From contig NZ_CANLCI010000014.1 in assembly GCF_947489035.1 (NCBI RefSeq), positions 40,180 through 104,179 on the forward strand: a stretch of 64,000 nucleotides of DNA, in the 5' to 3' direction. This document shows, piece by piece, positions 44,226 to 57,578 of the stretch. The notes beneath the pieces were generated by a model, which saw only the letters and a list, made by a program, of their open reading frames with translations, made no database searches and was not told the origin of the DNA. A program made the position numbers and the translations under genes. Position 1 is the stretch's first letter. Each line of letters begins with the position of its first letter. This DNA is from an uncultured Ferrimonas sp. GTDB lineage: Bacteria; Pseudomonadota; Gammaproteobacteria; Enterobacterales; Shewanellaceae.

Positions 44226-45019
44226 GCGCCACGGTGACCTTGCCGGATGAACCGCTGGCCCGGATGCTGGCGATCATGGCGCGGCTGCGCCACCCCAAAC
44301 ACGGCTGCCCGTGGGATCTGGCCCAGAACTTTGCTTCTATCGTGCCGCACACCCTGGAGGAAGCTTACGAAGTGGCCGATGCCATTGAGCGCGGTAACTA
44401 CGATGAGTTAGCAGGCGAGCTGGGGGATCTGCTGTTTCAAGTGGTGTTTTACGCTCAGCTTGGCCAAGAGCAAGGCCAGTTTGATTTTATCGACGTGGTT
44501 GAGCGGCTGAACGCCAAGCTAGAGCAGCGCCACCCCCATGTGTTTGCTGGCCGCGACGTGGTGGCTGGACAATGGGAGCAACTGAAAGCGCAGGAGCGAG
44601 CGCAAAACGCGCAACACGGCGCCTTGGATAATGTGCCGTTGAACCTGCCCGCGTTAGTGCGCAGCGCCAAGCTGCAAAAGCGGGCCGCTCGAGTGGGCTT
44701 CGATTGGGATAACTTGGCGCCAGTGGCGGCTAAGGTTAGCGAAGAGTTAGCCGAGGTCATGGCCGAGGTCAACCAGCCCCAAGTGCAGCCGGCGTTGGTG
44801 CAAGAAGAAGTGGGCGATCTGTTGTTTGCGGTGGTCAATCTGGCTCGGCATTTAAACGTTGAACCGGAACAGGCGTTGCGTCAGGCTAACGCCAAATTCG
44901 AACGGCGCTTTCGCGCTGTCGAGCACCATTGCCAGCAAGATAATTTGTCGATGAACAACGCCGACATGGAACAATTAGAGCATTATTGGCAGCAAGTGAA
45001 GACGGCTGAAAAGTCGTAA
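44222..45019 (+). CDS. mazG: Nucleoside triphosphate pyrophosphohydrolase
   Basis: MazG removes pyrophosphate from (d)NTPs. The 265-residue protein has two MazG repeats. The first carries PWDLAQNFASIVPHTLEEAYEV and ELAGELGDLLFQVVF (ExxE-x-ExxD metal-binding pattern); the second has EELAEVMAEV and EEVGDLLFAVVN. The start is GTG inside the relA stop (GTGA), so translation is coupled to relA. In E. coli MazG also lowers ppGpp, consistent with this pairing. Confidence 0.94.
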   Translation: MSATVTLPDEPLARMLAIMARLRHPKHGCPWDLAQNFASIVPHTLEEAYEVADAIERGNYDELAGELGDLLFQVVFYAQLGQEQGQFDFIDVVERLNAKLEQRHPHVFAGRDVVAGQWEQLKAQERAQNAQHGALDNVPLNLPALVRSAKLQKRAARVGFDWDNLAPVAAKVSEELAEVMAEVNQPQVQPALVQEEVGDLLFAVVNLARHLNVEPEQALRQANAKFERRFRAVEHHCQQDNLSMNNADMEQLEHYWQQVKTAEKS

Positions 45020-45131
45020 CTTGCTCTCATGTTTAAGCTTATCCATTCGCGGCGGTCAGTTATGTCGGCGTTGGTCATCAACGCCAGTTGAAATCACTGG
45101 CGTGTGGCATCACAAAATCCGCAATGCTCAA

Positions 45132-48257
<3,126 letters not shown>

Positions 48258-48280
48258 TCCCTCTGCTGCACTGACCATGA

Positions 48281-48306
48281 AAAAAGCCGCCTTCGGGCGG
48301 CTTTTT
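48281..48306 (+). terminator. eno terminator
   Basis: AAAAGCCGCC and GGCGGCTTTT pair perfectly around a stable TTCG tetraloop, followed by a T-run. Confidence 0.95.
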
Positions 48307-48366
48307 GCTTTTCTTTTGCAGGGGCTTAGGCCAAGATCGGCTTATTGATTTTTAGGGGCGGGCACA

Positions 48367-48672
48367 ATGCGGATCTTACTGACTATCTTGCTGGCCTTGT
48401 TTGTGTCGCTGCAGTATCGACTGTGGCTTGGCAGCAATAACCTGCCCGATAACTGGCAGTTAAAACAGAAGATCGAGCAACAGTTGGCTGGCAACACCAA
48501 GTTGGAACAGCGCAACGAACTGCTGCAGCGTGAAATCGACGATCTGGGGCGCGGCTTAGAGGCGGTGGAAGAGCGCGCTCGCAACGAATTGGGGATGATC
48601 AAAGAGAACGAGCAGTTCTTTCGGGTGATCCGCCGAAGCCCAAGCCGCGACGGCAAACCCCAACCGCAGTAA
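48367..48672 (+). CDS. ftsB: Cell division protein FtsB
   Basis: FtsB bridges FtsL and FtsQ in the divisome. The 101-residue protein has a short cytoplasmic end, one transmembrane helix (about 3-20), then a coiled coil (about 28-70; LKQKIEQQLAGNTKLEQRNELL) and the periplasmic ARNELGMIKENEQFFRVI. Its place before ispD-ispF matches E. coli and Shewanella. Confidence 0.94.
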   Translation: MRILLTILLALFVSLQYRLWLGSNNLPDNWQLKQKIEQQLAGNTKLEQRNELLQREIDDLGRGLEAVEERARNELGMIKENEQFFRVIRRSPSRDGKPQPQ

Positions 48673-48702
48673 TTTACCCCTCGTTCCGATCGGAGAGCAC
48701 TC

Positions 48703-49395
48703 ATGTCGCTTCAACCTAACGCCACTATTTACGCGGTGGTTCCTGCCGCTGGCGTCGGCAAACGGATGGGCGTGGCCCAGCCCAAGCAATACTTGCCGCT
48801 CTTAGGCCGCGCGATTTTGTCGCACACCTTGGGGCTACTGCTGAGCCACCCTCGCATCAACAAAGTGGTGGTGGCGCTCGGGGCTGAGGATGAATACTTT
48901 GCCGATCTGGCCGAAGCGCAGCACCCGAATTTGATCCAAGTGGTGGGCGGCGCCGAGCGGGCGGATTCGGTTCGCTTGGCGTTAGCGCCACTGCCTGAAT
49001 CGGCGTGGGCGCTGGTGCATGACGCGGCGCGGCCCTGTTTAACCCACGGCGACATCGATCAACTGTTGGCCCAGTGCACAGAACAAGGCGCGATTCTGGC
49101 CACGCCGGTGCGCGATACCATGAAACGCGCCACCGCCAATGGCGCTATCGATCATACGGTTGAACGCACCGCCTTGTGGCATGCGTTGACGCCGCAGCTG
49201 TTCCCTGCCGACGCACTGTTGTCGGCATTGAACAAAGAACAACACAACAGCGGCATCACTGACGAAGCCTCGGCGATGGAGCTGCAAGGCTGGCAGCCGA
49301 CGCTGGTCAGTGGCCGACCTGATAATATTAAAGTGACTCACTCAGACGATCTGCGTTTGGCAGAGCTGTTTTTGGCACAAAGGAGCGCAACATGA
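48703..49395 (+). CDS. ispD: 2-C-methyl-D-erythritol 4-phosphate cytidylyltransferase
   Basis: IspD is the third step of the MEP isoprenoid pathway. The 230-residue protein has the nucleotide-binding [20 protein letters not shown] (about 14-33), VHDAARPC (about 106-113) and [10 protein letters not shown] (about 187-196). GGAG lies ahead of the ATG and the stop overlaps ispF (ATGA). Confidence 0.96.
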   Translation: MSLQPNATIYAVVPAAGVGKRMGVAQPKQYLPLLGRAILSHTLGLLLSHPRINKVVVALGAEDEYFADLAEAQHPNLIQVVGGAERADSVRLALAPLPESAWALVHDAARPCLTHGDIDQLLAQCTEQGAILATPVRDTMKRATANGAIDHTVERTALWHALTPQLFPADALLSALNKEQHNSGITDEASAMELQGWQPTLVSGRPDNIKVTHSDDLRLAELFLAQRSAT

Positions 49396-49877
49396 TCCGC
49401 ATTGGCCATGGATTTGATGTCCATAAGTTTGGTGGCCCAGGCCCGGTGATCATCGGCGGTATCGCCATTGATTACGAACAGGGACTGGTGGCGCATTCCG
49501 ATGGCGACGTCGCCTTGCATGCCATCAGCGATGCGCTGTTAGGCGCGATGGCGTTGGGCGATATCGGTCACCATTTCCCCGATACGGATCCGGCTTTTAA
49601 AGGCGCCGACAGCCGCGTGTTGTTGCGCCACTGCTTCAAGCAAGTGCAAGCCCGTGGTTACGCCTTGGGTAACCTTGATGTCACCATCATTGCCCAAGCG
49701 CCGAAAATGGCGGCGCACATTGAGGCGATGCGCCATACCCTAGCGGCGGATCTGGATGCTTCGCTGGAGCAAATTAACGTTAAAGCCACCACCACGGAAA
49801 AGTTGGGCTTTACCGGACGCAAAGAGGGTATCGCCACAGAAGCGGTGGTACTGCTCACACAGGTACAAGAGAAATAA
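49392..49877 (+). CDS. ispF: 2-C-methyl-D-erythritol 2,4-cyclodiphosphate synthase
   Basis: IspF is the fifth step of the MEP pathway and often partners IspD. The 161-residue protein has the metal-binding GHGFDVHKF (about 4-12), [19 protein letters not shown] (about 34-52) and [13 protein letters not shown] (about 131-143). It is coupled to ispD (ATGA) and its stop overlaps the truD start (TAATG). Confidence 0.97.
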   Translation: MIRIGHGFDVHKFGGPGPVIIGGIAIDYEQGLVAHSDGDVALHAISDALLGAMALGDIGHHFPDTDPAFKGADSRVLLRHCFKQVQARGYALGNLDVTIIAQAPKMAAHIEAMRHTLAADLDASLEQINVKATTTEKLGFTGRKEGIATEAVVLLTQVQEK

Positions 49878-50935
49878 TGACTGATTACACGCTGCCTCAG
49901 TGGCACTACCTGTACGGTAAGCCCAGCGCCAAGGGCCAAATTCGCGCCGAAGCCAGCCACTTTCAAGTGGACGAAATCTTGCCGTTTGCCCCCGACGGTG
50001 AAGGCGAAAATCACATGGTTCATGTGGAAAAAACCGGGTTAACCACCCATCAAGTGGCCGACATGCTGGCCAAGTTTGCTGGCGTACCAAGCCGTGATGT
50101 CTCTTGGGCAGGGTTGAAAGATAAGCACGGCATTACCCGCCAGTGGCTGAGCATCCGCATTCCCGGCAAGTTAGAACCGAAATGGGAAGCGCTGAACAGC
50201 GAACAGCTGACCATCTTGGCTTCGGGCCGTAACTTAAAAAAACTGCGTACCGGCGCGTTGCTGGGTAACCGCTTTAAAATTGCCATCAGCAGCATCGACA
50301 ATATCGATGCCGTGTTGCCGCGACTGGCGCAGCTGCAAGCTGGGGTGCCGAACTACTACGGCGAACAGCGTTTTGGTCACGGTGGTCGCAACGTATACCG
50401 AGCAGCAGAGATGTTTGCTGGCAAGCGGGTTAAAGATCGCAACAAGCGCAGCATCTACCTGTCGGCCGCCCGCAGTTTCTTGTTCAATCATGTGCTCTCG
50501 GCTCGTCTGCAGCAGCACGGCAGCGCAGTGATGGCCGGTGATGCAATGATGCTGGCGGGATCCAACAGCTTCTTTGTCGCGCCGCAGTGGGACGCTGAAT
50601 TGCAGGACCGCTTAGCACGGCAAGACATTAACCTGTCGGCGCCCTTGTGGGGCGACGGTGGTGGCGGCGCGGAAGGCGATGCCGCGGAGTTTGAAGCGGG
50701 CATTGTGGCACCGTGGCCAGAGCTGTGCTCAGGCTTAGCTAACGCCCGCATGAACCCCGAACGACGCCGTGCCTTATTGATCCCGGAACAGTTGAAATAT
50801 CAACAGCAAGGGGATCTGTTATGGTTAGAATTTATTCTGCCGTCCGGTGCCTTTGCGACCAGCGTGCTACGCGAACTGGTTGAGTACAGCGATGCTCAGG
50901 CGTTGCCTCAAGATCAAGCGCAAGGAAATCCATGA
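49877..50935 (+). CDS. truD: tRNA pseudouridine(13) synthase
   Basis: TruD makes pseudouridine 13 in tRNA-Glu. The 352-residue protein contains [14 protein letters not shown] with the catalytic Asp (about 76-89), [20 protein letters not shown] and the conserved [16 protein letters not shown]. It is coupled to ispF and surE. A Gly/Ala-rich stretch, [16 protein letters not shown] (about 257-272), lies in the C-terminal part. Confidence 0.95.
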   Translation: MTDYTLPQWHYLYGKPSAKGQIRAEASHFQVDEILPFAPDGEGENHMVHVEKTGLTTHQVADMLAKFAGVPSRDVSWAGLKDKHGITRQWLSIRIPGKLEPKWEALNSEQLTILASGRNLKKLRTGALLGNRFKIAISSIDNIDAVLPRLAQLQAGVPNYYGEQRFGHGGRNVYRAAEMFAGKRVKDRNKRSIYLSAARSFLFNHVLSARLQQHGSAVMAGDAMMLAGSNSFFVAPQWDAELQDRLARQDINLSAPLWGDGGGGAEGDAAEFEAGIVAPWPELCSGLANARMNPERRRALLIPEQLKYQQQGDLLWLEFILPSGAFATSVLRELVEYSDAQALPQDQAQGNP

Positions 50936-51678
50936 AGATATTGGTCAGTAATGACGACGGCGTGCATGCGCCGGGGATCAAAGCCCTAAGTGACGCCTTG
51001 GCGACCATTGCCGAGGTGGTTACGGTGGCGCCGGATCGCAACTGCTCTGGGGCATCCAATTCGTTAACCTTGACCAGCCCTTTGCGGGTGCAACAGCTTG
51101 ATAGCGGTTACTACCAAGTCAACGGAACCCCCACCGACTGCGTGTTGCTGGGCATTCGTGAATTGATGGATGGCGAACCTGAATTGGTGGTGTCGGGGAT
51201 CAACGCCGGCGCGAACTTAGGGGACGACACCCTCTATTCCGGTACCGTGGCGGCGGCGATGGAAGGGCGCCACCTTGGCTTGCCTACCATAGCGGTGTCG
51301 CTGTGTGGCCGCGAGCTTAAGCACTACGACAGCGCTGCGGCGGTTGTGTGTCAGGTGGTGGCAGGGCTGCACAACCACCCGTTGCCGACCAACCAAATCC
51401 TCAACATCAATGTGCCGGATCTGCCGTTGGCGCAGATCAAAGGCATTAAGGTGACTCGTTTGGGCGCTCGCCATGCCGCGGAAGGGATGGTGCCCACGCG
51501 AGATCCCGCTGGACGACGGATCTATTGGATTGGGCCTCCGGGCGAGCAGCAAGATGCCGGTGACGGCACCGATTTCCACGCGATTGATAATGGCTATGTG
51601 TCGATCACGCCGCTGAAAGTCGACTTAACCGCGCACGATCAATTGCAGTCACTGGCGCAGTGGGTGGCGCAGTTATGA
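50932..51678 (+). CDS. surE: 5'/3'-nucleotidase SurE
   Basis: SurE is a metal-dependent phosphatase of nucleoside monophosphates linked to stationary-phase survival. The 248-residue protein starts [16 protein letters not shown] (metal-binding Asp pair) and has [14 protein letters not shown] and [25 protein letters not shown]. It overlaps truD and pcm by ATGA junctions. Confidence 0.97.
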   Translation: MKILVSNDDGVHAPGIKALSDALATIAEVVTVAPDRNCSGASNSLTLTSPLRVQQLDSGYYQVNGTPTDCVLLGIRELMDGEPELVVSGINAGANLGDDTLYSGTVAAAMEGRHLGLPTIAVSLCGRELKHYDSAAAVVCQVVAGLHNHPLPTNQILNINVPDLPLAQIKGIKVTRLGARHAAEGMVPTRDPAGRRIYWIGPPGEQQDAGDGTDFHAIDNGYVSITPLKVDLTAHDQLQSLAQWVAQL

Positions 51679-52313
51679 GCATCAACATTCACGGGTACAG
51701 CAGCCGCTTAGTGCAGCAGCTGCAGCAGCAAGGGATCCGCAATCCCCAAGTGCTGGAAGTGATGGCCACCATTCCGCGGCAACAGTTTGTGGATGGCGGC
51801 TTAGCCCCGCGTGCGTGGGAAAACACCGCACTGCCGATCGGCGCTGGGCAGACCATCTCTCAGCCTTACATCGTGGCGCGGATGACGGAACTGTTGCTGC
51901 ATAACCTGCCTGCGGGGCCAGTGTTAGAGCTTGGCACTGGCAGCGGTTACCAAGCGGCGGTGTTGGCCAGCTTGGTGCCGCAGCTGTGTACCATTGAGCG
52001 GATCAAAAGTTTGCAGATTGTGGCACGGCGCCGCTTGAAGCAACTGGATCTGCATAACATCGCCTTTAAGTACGGCGATGGTTGGCAGGGGTGGCCAACT
52101 AAGGCGCCGTTTGCTGGGATCATCGTAACGGCGGCGGCGGCAGAAGTGCCGGTGGCGCTGTTGCAGCAGCTGCAAGAGGGAGGCCGGCTGATCATTCCGG
52201 TGGGCGAGCAACAACAGGTGCTGCGGATCATTGAACGCCAAGGCGAGCAGTTTGTTAGCCAAGATGTGGAAGCGGTGCGCTTTGTGCCCTTAGTGCCTGG
52301 GGCGACGCAGTAA
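51675..52313 (+). CDS. pcm: Protein-L-isoaspartate O-methyltransferase
   Basis: Pcm repairs isoaspartyl residues in aged proteins with SAM. The 212-residue protein contains [44 protein letters not shown] sequence (about 35-75) and the SAM motif [16 protein letters not shown] (about 82-97). The start ATG 51675 overlaps the surE stop; an earlier in-frame ATG at 51660 lies inside surE and is less likely. Confidence 0.96.
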   Translation: MSINIHGYSSRLVQQLQQQGIRNPQVLEVMATIPRQQFVDGGLAPRAWENTALPIGAGQTISQPYIVARMTELLLHNLPAGPVLELGTGSGYQAAVLASLVPQLCTIERIKSLQIVARRRLKQLDLHNIAFKYGDGWQGWPTKAPFAGIIVTAAAAEVPVALLQQLQEGGRLIIPVGEQQQVLRIIERQGEQFVSQDVEAVRFVPLVPGATQ

Positions 52314-52318
52314 TTGTG

Positions 52319-53263
52319 ATGGAGTGGATCCCGCGTTTGTTGTTGGTGGCAGCCCTGTGCAGCTTAATAGGCTGCACCGCGTCACGTCCTGCGCCGGTGG
52401 CGACCTTAGACACCACGCCGGTAAAGCGTTTGCCTAAGGGCAGCTTAACCAGCAGCAGTTACGTGGTGAAAAAGGGCGATACCCTTTATTCCATCGCCTT
52501 TGCCGCCGGTCAAGATTACCGCGGCTTAGCAAGCCGCAATGGCTTGCCGCGGGATTTCACTATATATCCAGGGCAACGGTTAAAGCTTAAAGCCAGTCCA
52601 AAAAAATCTAACGTCAGTCACCGCAGTAAAACGGTGGCCAAAACCATACCTAAAACAAGTGTAAAGCCAACCCCGAAACCCACGCCAAAGCCGCAGCCCA
52701 AGGCCACTTCGGCGACCGCAAAGTCTGCCCATAAACCAGCACAAACCACTAAGCCAAAGCCGAAACCCACGCAAAAACCGAAGGTTGATCAGCCCAAGCC
52801 GCAGCGATATGCTGGTGCATCTTCACAAACTGCTAACAAAGTGGCGTCGACATCAACGACGGTGAAGAAACCACCGGTATTACCAAGCAAAGTGGCGAAA
52901 TGGCAGTGGCCAGTGCGAGGCAAAGTGATTCGCAGCTTCTCAAACGCCGAGCAAGGGAATAAAGGATTGGATATTGTCGCCGCAGAGGGAACTCCGGTTA
53001 CAAGCTCCGCCGCCGGTCGGGTGGTATACGCAGGCAATGCTCTGCGTGGTTATGGCCAGTTGGTGATCATCAAACACAGCGATGATTACCTCAGTGCTTA
53101 CGCCCATAACCGCCGTATTTTGGTGAAAGAAAAACAACAGGTCAGAGCCGGACAGAAGATCGCCGAAGTGGGTCACAGCGATGCCGATCGCAACATGCTG
53201 CACTTCGAGATCCGTTACCAAGGCAAGTCAGTCGACCCTAAGCGTTACTTGCCCCGCCGATAG
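52319..53263 (+). CDS. nlpD: Lipoprotein NlpD, LysM/M23-like amidase activator
   Basis: NlpD activates the cell-wall amidase AmiC at the division septum. The protein (314 residues from ATG 52319; GTG 52316 is also possible) has a lipobox LIGC (Cys about 18), a LysM domain (about 44-88; YVVKKGDTLYSIAF), a Lys/Pro/Thr-rich linker with KPTPKP-type repeats (about 95-165) and a C-terminal M23 domain (about 205-314). The M23 zinc site is lost: NKGLD replaces HxGxD, and MLHFE replaces HLHFE. That fits an activator and not a peptidase. Confidence 0.93.
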   Translation: MEWIPRLLLVAALCSLIGCTASRPAPVATLDTTPVKRLPKGSLTSSSYVVKKGDTLYSIAFAAGQDYRGLASRNGLPRDFTIYPGQRLKLKASPKKSNVSHRSKTVAKTIPKTSVKPTPKPTPKPQPKATSATAKSAHKPAQTTKPKPKPTQKPKVDQPKPQRYAGASSQTANKVASTSTTVKKPPVLPSKVAKWQWPVRGKVIRSFSNAEQGNKGLDIVAAEGTPVTSSAAGRVVYAGNALRGYGQLVIIKHSDDYLSAYAHNRRILVKEKQQVRAGQKIAEVGHSDADRNMLHFEIRYQGKSVDPKRYLPRR

Positions 53264-53326
53264 GGGATATCAGGGAGGATCGCCGTAATTCAACCGTAAG
53301 GTATGGGATTAACTGGAGACCGACCG

Positions 53327-54283
53327 ATGCAAACTAACCAAAAAGCGTTCGAGAGCAATGCGGCCTTGGATCTGCGCAGTAAAGAGACCAACAACGACCG
53401 TCACATCAACGCTGAAGTGGATCAGCAGGTGCAGGATGATCTGCAAAAAAACCTGGATGCCACTCAGCTCTACCTCAGTGAAATTGGCTTTTCGCCCCTG
53501 CTGACTGCCGAAGAAGAAGTGTATTACGCCCGTCGGGCGCAACGAGACTGCCCAAAATCACGCAATCGGATGATCGAATCGAACCTGCGTTTGGTGGTTA
53601 AGATCGCGCGTCGCTATAACAACCGTGGCTTGGCGCTGCTGGATCTGATTGAAGAGGGCAACTTAGGCCTTATTCGAGCAGTGGAGAAGTTTGATCCGGA
53701 GCGGGGCTTTCGTTTTTCAACTTACGCCACCTGGTGGATCCGCCAAACCATCGAGCGGGCGATCATGAACCAAACCCGCACGATTCGCCTGCCCATTCAC
53801 GTAGTGAAAGAGCTGAATGTGTACCTGCGTACTTCGCGGGAGCTGGCACAAAGCCTTGATCACGAACCCACCGCCGATGAGATCGCCGCCAAGTTGGATC
53901 GGCCGGTTGAGGACGTATCGCGGATGTTGAAGCTCAATGAAAAGATCACCTCGGTTGATATCCCCATTGGTGGCGACTCGGATAAAGCTTTGCTGGATGT
54001 GATTGCCGATGAGGATCGAGTTTGCCCCGATGTGCAGGCGCAAGCGGACGACATTAAAGACTCGATTGTGCGCTGGTTGAACGATCTGAACTCGAAACAA
54101 CGGGAAGTACTGGCGCGTCGGTTTGGGTTGTTGGGGTACGAGCCTTCGACCTTAGAGGACGTAGGTCGTGAAATTGGCTTAACCCGAGAGCGAGTGCGGC
54201 AGATTCAGGTGGAAGCGTTACGGCGCTTGCGGGATCAGATCAGCGGCCAAGGGTTGAGCGTGGAATCGCTGTTTAAAGAGTAA
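53327..54283 (+). CDS. rpoS: RNA polymerase sigma factor RpoS
   Basis: RpoS is the general stress and stationary-phase sigma factor. The 318-residue protein has region 1.2 ([21 protein letters not shown]), region 2 ([47 protein letters not shown], about 85-130, and [15 protein letters not shown]), region 3 and region 4 ([33 protein letters not shown]). ATG 53327 has GGAG nine bases upstream; ATG 53303 lacks a properly spaced site. It follows nlpD as in other gammaproteobacteria, where an rpoS promoter lies in nlpD. Confidence 0.97.
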   Translation: MQTNQKAFESNAALDLRSKETNNDRHINAEVDQQVQDDLQKNLDATQLYLSEIGFSPLLTAEEEVYYARRAQRDCPKSRNRMIESNLRLVVKIARRYNNRGLALLDLIEEGNLGLIRAVEKFDPERGFRFSTYATWWIRQTIERAIMNQTRTIRLPIHVVKELNVYLRTSRELAQSLDHEPTADEIAAKLDRPVEDVSRMLKLNEKITSVDIPIGGDSDKALLDVIADEDRVCPDVQAQADDIKDSIVRWLNDLNSKQREVLARRFGLLGYEPSTLEDVGREIGLTRERVRQIQVEALRRLRDQISGQGLSVESLFKE

Positions 54284-54302
54284 CGTCAGTCACCAATAAA
54301 AG

Positions 54303-54331
54303 CGCCGCCTCAGCAGAGGCGGCGTTTTTTT
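54303..54331 (+). terminator. rpoS terminator
   Basis: CGCCGCCTC and GAGGCGGCG pair perfectly around AGCA and are followed by T7. The T-run is part of the 8-bp duplication that flanks the inserted element beginning at 54333. Confidence 0.93.
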
Positions 54332-54332
54332 A

Positions 54333-54822
54333 GGCTGTGTACCAATTAGCTGTTGAACTTATTGTGCATGACCAGCTGCGGCATAAAGATCATTGCCGGA
54401 ACCGCCCGGCGGCGGGCAAGGGACGAGTCCCTTTGCAATCCCTAGCGCCTCCGAGGTGACGACGGCCCCTCGTTCTCGCAGCATTGCGTTGCAGCAACGG
54501 CCAGATGCGCCATCCATGGCTTAACTGGCCTCTGCGGCATCCTGCCTTCGGCTTTACTTCATCACTGCTGCACTCGGCGTCACTAAGTCGGCAGAAAGTT
54601 ATCACCGCCAGATGATTACTTAGCCGTGACAGATACGCCGCACCGGCTTTACTGCCGCATCACAGCGTTGAGCGGTGCTAAGGCAATGGGATCCCAAAGG
54701 GAGAATCCCTTTGGGTGCCGTCGCCACTGCGACATAACCACATGAAAGCAGTGCCATCGAAGCTCGCCGCAGGCGACAATAGCTACCGCGCAGCAACGCC
54801 AACAGTTAACTAATACACAGCC
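54333..54822. mobile_element. MITE-like non-coding element between rpoS and mutS
   Basis: A 490-bp stretch without a credible gene. Its ends are inverted repeats of about 23 bp: both start GGCTGTGTA and end CTGTTG when read inward, with five or so mismatches between. It is flanked on both sides by TTTTTTTA (54325-54332 and 54823-54830), an apparent 8-bp target duplication. Two internal palindromes share a core: AAGGGAC-GA-GTCCCTT (54418-54433) and CCCAAAGGGA-GAA-TCCCTTTGGG (54693-54715). No transposase is encoded, so it would be mobilised in trans. GG ends plus an AT-rich 8-bp duplication would fit ISL3-type elements, but that family call is only a guess. Confidence 0.75.
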
Positions 54823-54836
54823 TTTTTTTATGGTGA

Positions 54837-57401
54837 TTACAGCTGCGCTTTAAGCTGATAGAGCAGATCCAGCGCTTGCCGTGGCGTCAGTGCATCGGGA
54901 TCGATGCTGGCGAGCTGCTCCACCGCAGGGTGGGGCTCTGGCAGCAACGGCAACTGGCCTGCGGGCAGCGAGGCGTGGCCTTGGTCGCTGCGCTCTTGGG
55001 CTTCGAGTTGTGCGAGTCGTTGTCGCGCACTGCGTACCACCTCGGGCGGCACCCCAGCCAGTGCCGCCACTTGCAAACCGTAACTGCGACTGGCTGGCCC
55101 TTCTTGTACCGCATGCATAAAGGCGATGCTGTCGCCGTGTTCAACGGCGTCTAAGTGCACGTTATGCACCCCATCCAGCAGCTCTGGCAATTGGGTTAGC
55201 TCAAAGTAGTGGGTGGCAAAGAGGGTCAGTGCTTGCAGCTTATTGGCCAGCTGCTCTGCCGCCGCCCACGCCAGCGATAAGCCATCGTAGGTGGAGGTGC
55301 CACGGCCAATCTCATCCATCAGCACCAGCGAATTGGCGGTGGCGTTGTTGAGGATATTGGCGGTTTCGGTCATCTCAACCATGAAGGTGGAACGGCCAGA
55401 AGCCAGATCGTCACTGGCACCGATGCGGGTAAAGATCCGATCAATCGGCCCCATGACCGCCTGTTCAGCGGGCACAAACGAGCCGACATGGGCCATCAAA
55501 CTGATCAGCGCGGTTTGGCGCATGTAGGTGGATTTACCGCCCATGTTCGGGCCCGTCACAATCAGCATGCGCCGCTGGGGAGCCAGTTGCACCGGGTTGG
55601 CGATAAAGGGTTCTTTCAATACCTGCTCAACCACCGGGTGACGCCCGCCATCAATGTGGATCCCCGATTCGGCCACCAGTTGAGGGCGACAGTAGTTAAG
55701 GGTTTCGGCGCGTTCCGCCAAGTTTTGCAGTACATCTAAGCTGGCACAGGCTTCGGCGCACTCTTGCAGCGCGGGTAACTCTGGCAGCAGCAGGTCGAAC
55801 AACTGTTCGTACAGCCGTTTCTCTAACGTGAGCGCCGCACTTTGGCTGTTCAGCACCTTGTCTTCGTGGGCCTTCAGCTCGGCAATGATAAAACGTTCGG
55901 CGTTCTTCAAGGTTTGGCGACGAATGTAATCCGTTGGCACCAAAGCCGATTGGGCTCGGCTGACTTCAATAAAGTAGCCGTGTACGCGGTTGTAACCCAC
56001 TTTCAAGGTGGCGATGCCGGTGCGGTCTTTCTCCCGTTGTTCCAGCTCTGCCAAGTAATCGGTGGCGCCTTGAGACAGCGCCCGCAGCTCATCCAGTTCG
56101 GCGTTATAGCCTGGCGCTAAGACGCCGCCATCGCGAATGATCACCGGAGGGTTGTCGATGATGGCGCGCTGCAGCAGATCGAGTTGCTGCGGAAATTCGC
56201 TGATGCGCTGAGCCAGTGCGTCAGCGTTGGGGCTGCCCAGTTCGGCCAGCAGTTGATGCAGTGCAGGCAGCTGCGCTAAGGCCGCCCGTAAACGGCTTAA
56301 GTCTCGCGGACGGGCGCTTCGCAATGCCAAGCGAGCCAACACCCGTTCCAGATCGCCAATCGGTTTGAGCTGCTCGCCCAATTCCACAAATAAGCCACTG
56401 TCTTTGATCGCCGCCACCATCGCCAAACGGGCGTTGAGCGGCTCAGGCTGACGCAGTGGCTGGTGCAGCCAGCGCCCCAGTTGGCGCGAGCCCATCGGCG
56501 TGGCGCAATCATCCAGCACCGACGCCAGCGTGTTATCGAGACCACCGGCCAGATTCTGGGTCAGCTCTAGGTTGCGGCGAGTGGCGGCATCCAACACGAT
56601 GTGATGGCCATCTTGCTGCTTAATGATATTGCGAATGTGGGGCAGGGCGGTGCGCTGGGTATCTTTAACGTATTGCATCAAACAGCCGGCCGCGCAGATG
56701 GCGCGTTCGGCTTGTTCGATGCCAAAACCGGCCAGATCACGGGTACCAAACTGGTGATTCAATAGCTGCCGAGCGGTGCCCACTTCAAATTCCCATTCCG
56801 GGCGGCGGCGCAGCCCCTTTTGGTTATCCAGTAAGTGCATTGGTGCAAACTGCTCGGGGTAGAGCAATTCAACGGGATTGGTGCGCTGCAATTCGGCGGC
56901 GATGGCTTCTTCGTTGGCGAGTTCGTTGACCACAAAGCGGCCAGAGGCGATGTCCATGGTGGCGTAGCCGAATTGGCCGCGCAGCTCAAAAATGGCGGCC
57001 AGCAAGTTTTCTTGGCGCTCTTGCAGCAGGGCCTCGTCGGTAATGGTGCCCGGGGTGATGATCCGCACCACCTTGCGTTCAACCGGCCCTTTACTGGTGG
57101 CGGGATCGCCAATCTGTTCACAGATCGCGGCGGATTCGCCCCGCTGCACCAACTTCGCTAAATAGCCTTCAACACTGTGGTAAGGCACCCCGGCCATCGG
57201 AATAGGCTCGCCTTGGCTGCTGCCTCGAGCCGTTAATGAGATATCGAGCAGTTGCGACGCGCGTTTGGCGTCATCGAAAAACAGCTCGTAAAAATCGCCC
57301 ATGCGATAGAACAAAAGCACGTCAGGGTGCTCCGCTTTGATCGCCAAATATTGGCGCATCATCGGCGTATGTTGTTCGGCGGCAGGCTTGGTTTTGGCCA
57401 C
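54837..57401 (-). CDS. mutS: DNA mismatch repair protein MutS
   Basis: MutS recognises mismatches and recruits MutL. The 854-residue protein matches E. coli MutS in length and sequence: mismatch-binding Phe and Glu in [11 protein letters not shown] (about 31-41), clamp and lever domains, then the ATPase with Walker [11 protein letters not shown] (about 616-625) and Walker [19 protein letters not shown], ending near the tetramer helix region. It is on the minus strand, convergent with rpoS and divergent from recA. The 3' end lies 14 bp from the inserted element. Confidence 0.98.
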   Translation of the reverse strand: MAKTKPAAEQHTPMMRQYLAIKAEHPDVLLFYRMGDFYELFFDDAKRASQLLDISLTARGSSQGEPIPMAGVPYHSVEGYLAKLVQRGESAAICEQIGDPATSKGPVERKVVRIITPGTITDEALLQERQENLLAAIFELRGQFGYATMDIASGRFVVNELANEEAIAAELQRTNPVELLYPEQFAPMHLLDNQKGLRRRPEWEFEVGTARQLLNHQFGTRDLAGFGIEQAERAICAAGCLMQYVKDTQRTALPHIRNIIKQQDGHHIVLDAATRRNLELTQNLAGGLDNTLASVLDDCATPMGSRQLGRWLHQPLRQPEPLNARLAMVAAIKDSGLFVELGEQLKPIGDLERVLARLALRSARPRDLSRLRAALAQLPALHQLLAELGSPNADALAQRISEFPQQLDLLQRAIIDNPPVIIRDGGVLAPGYNAELDELRALSQGATDYLAELEQREKDRTGIATLKVGYNRVHGYFIEVSRAQSALVPTDYIRRQTLKNAERFIIAELKAHEDKVLNSQSAALTLEKRLYEQLFDLLLPELPALQECAEACASLDVLQNLAERAETLNYCRPQLVAESGIHIDGGRHPVVEQVLKEPFIANPVQLAPQRRMLIVTGPNMGGKSTYMRQTALISLMAHVGSFVPAEQAVMGPIDRIFTRIGASDDLASGRSTFMVEMTETANILNNATANSLVLMDEIGRGTSTYDGLSLAWAAAEQLANKLQALTLFATHYFELTQLPELLDGVHNVHLDAVEHGDSIAFMHAVQEGPASRSYGLQVAALAGVPPEVVRSARQRLAQLEAQERSDQGHASLPAGQLPLLPEPHPAVEQLASIDPDALTPRQALDLLYQLKAQL

Positions 57402-57499
57402 AGGAGAACCCTCAGAAACTGGAATTTAATGCAAGGGCGCTATGATACCGGAAACTTCGATAGCTGCCATCGACGCTGAAATTTTACCTACAGGGTTGA

Positions 57500-57519
57500 T
57501 ACTGTACGGCCATACAGTA
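57500..57519 (+). promoter_or_regulatory. LexA (SOS) box of recA
   Basis: TACTGTACGGCCATACAGTA matches the LexA consensus CTGT-N8-ACAG with matching flanks. It overlaps the likely promoter (TTGATA at 57496, TATACT at 57518), as in E. coli recA. Confidence 0.95.
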
Positions 57520-57578
57520 TACTGGCCGCAACTTACTTATCCGGCATCGCCGCATTCGCCTACATTCGGAGCATGAAA

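Noticed and set aside
52600..52800. Lys/Pro/Thr-coding repeats in nlpD as a DNA repeat array
   Set aside because: The repeats are in frame and encode the flexible linker expected between LysM and M23 domains.
54390..54802. Two short minus-strand open frames in the rpoS-mutS interval
   Set aside because: They have no ribosome-binding site, unusual composition and no similarity I recognise; they sit inside the inverted-repeat element.
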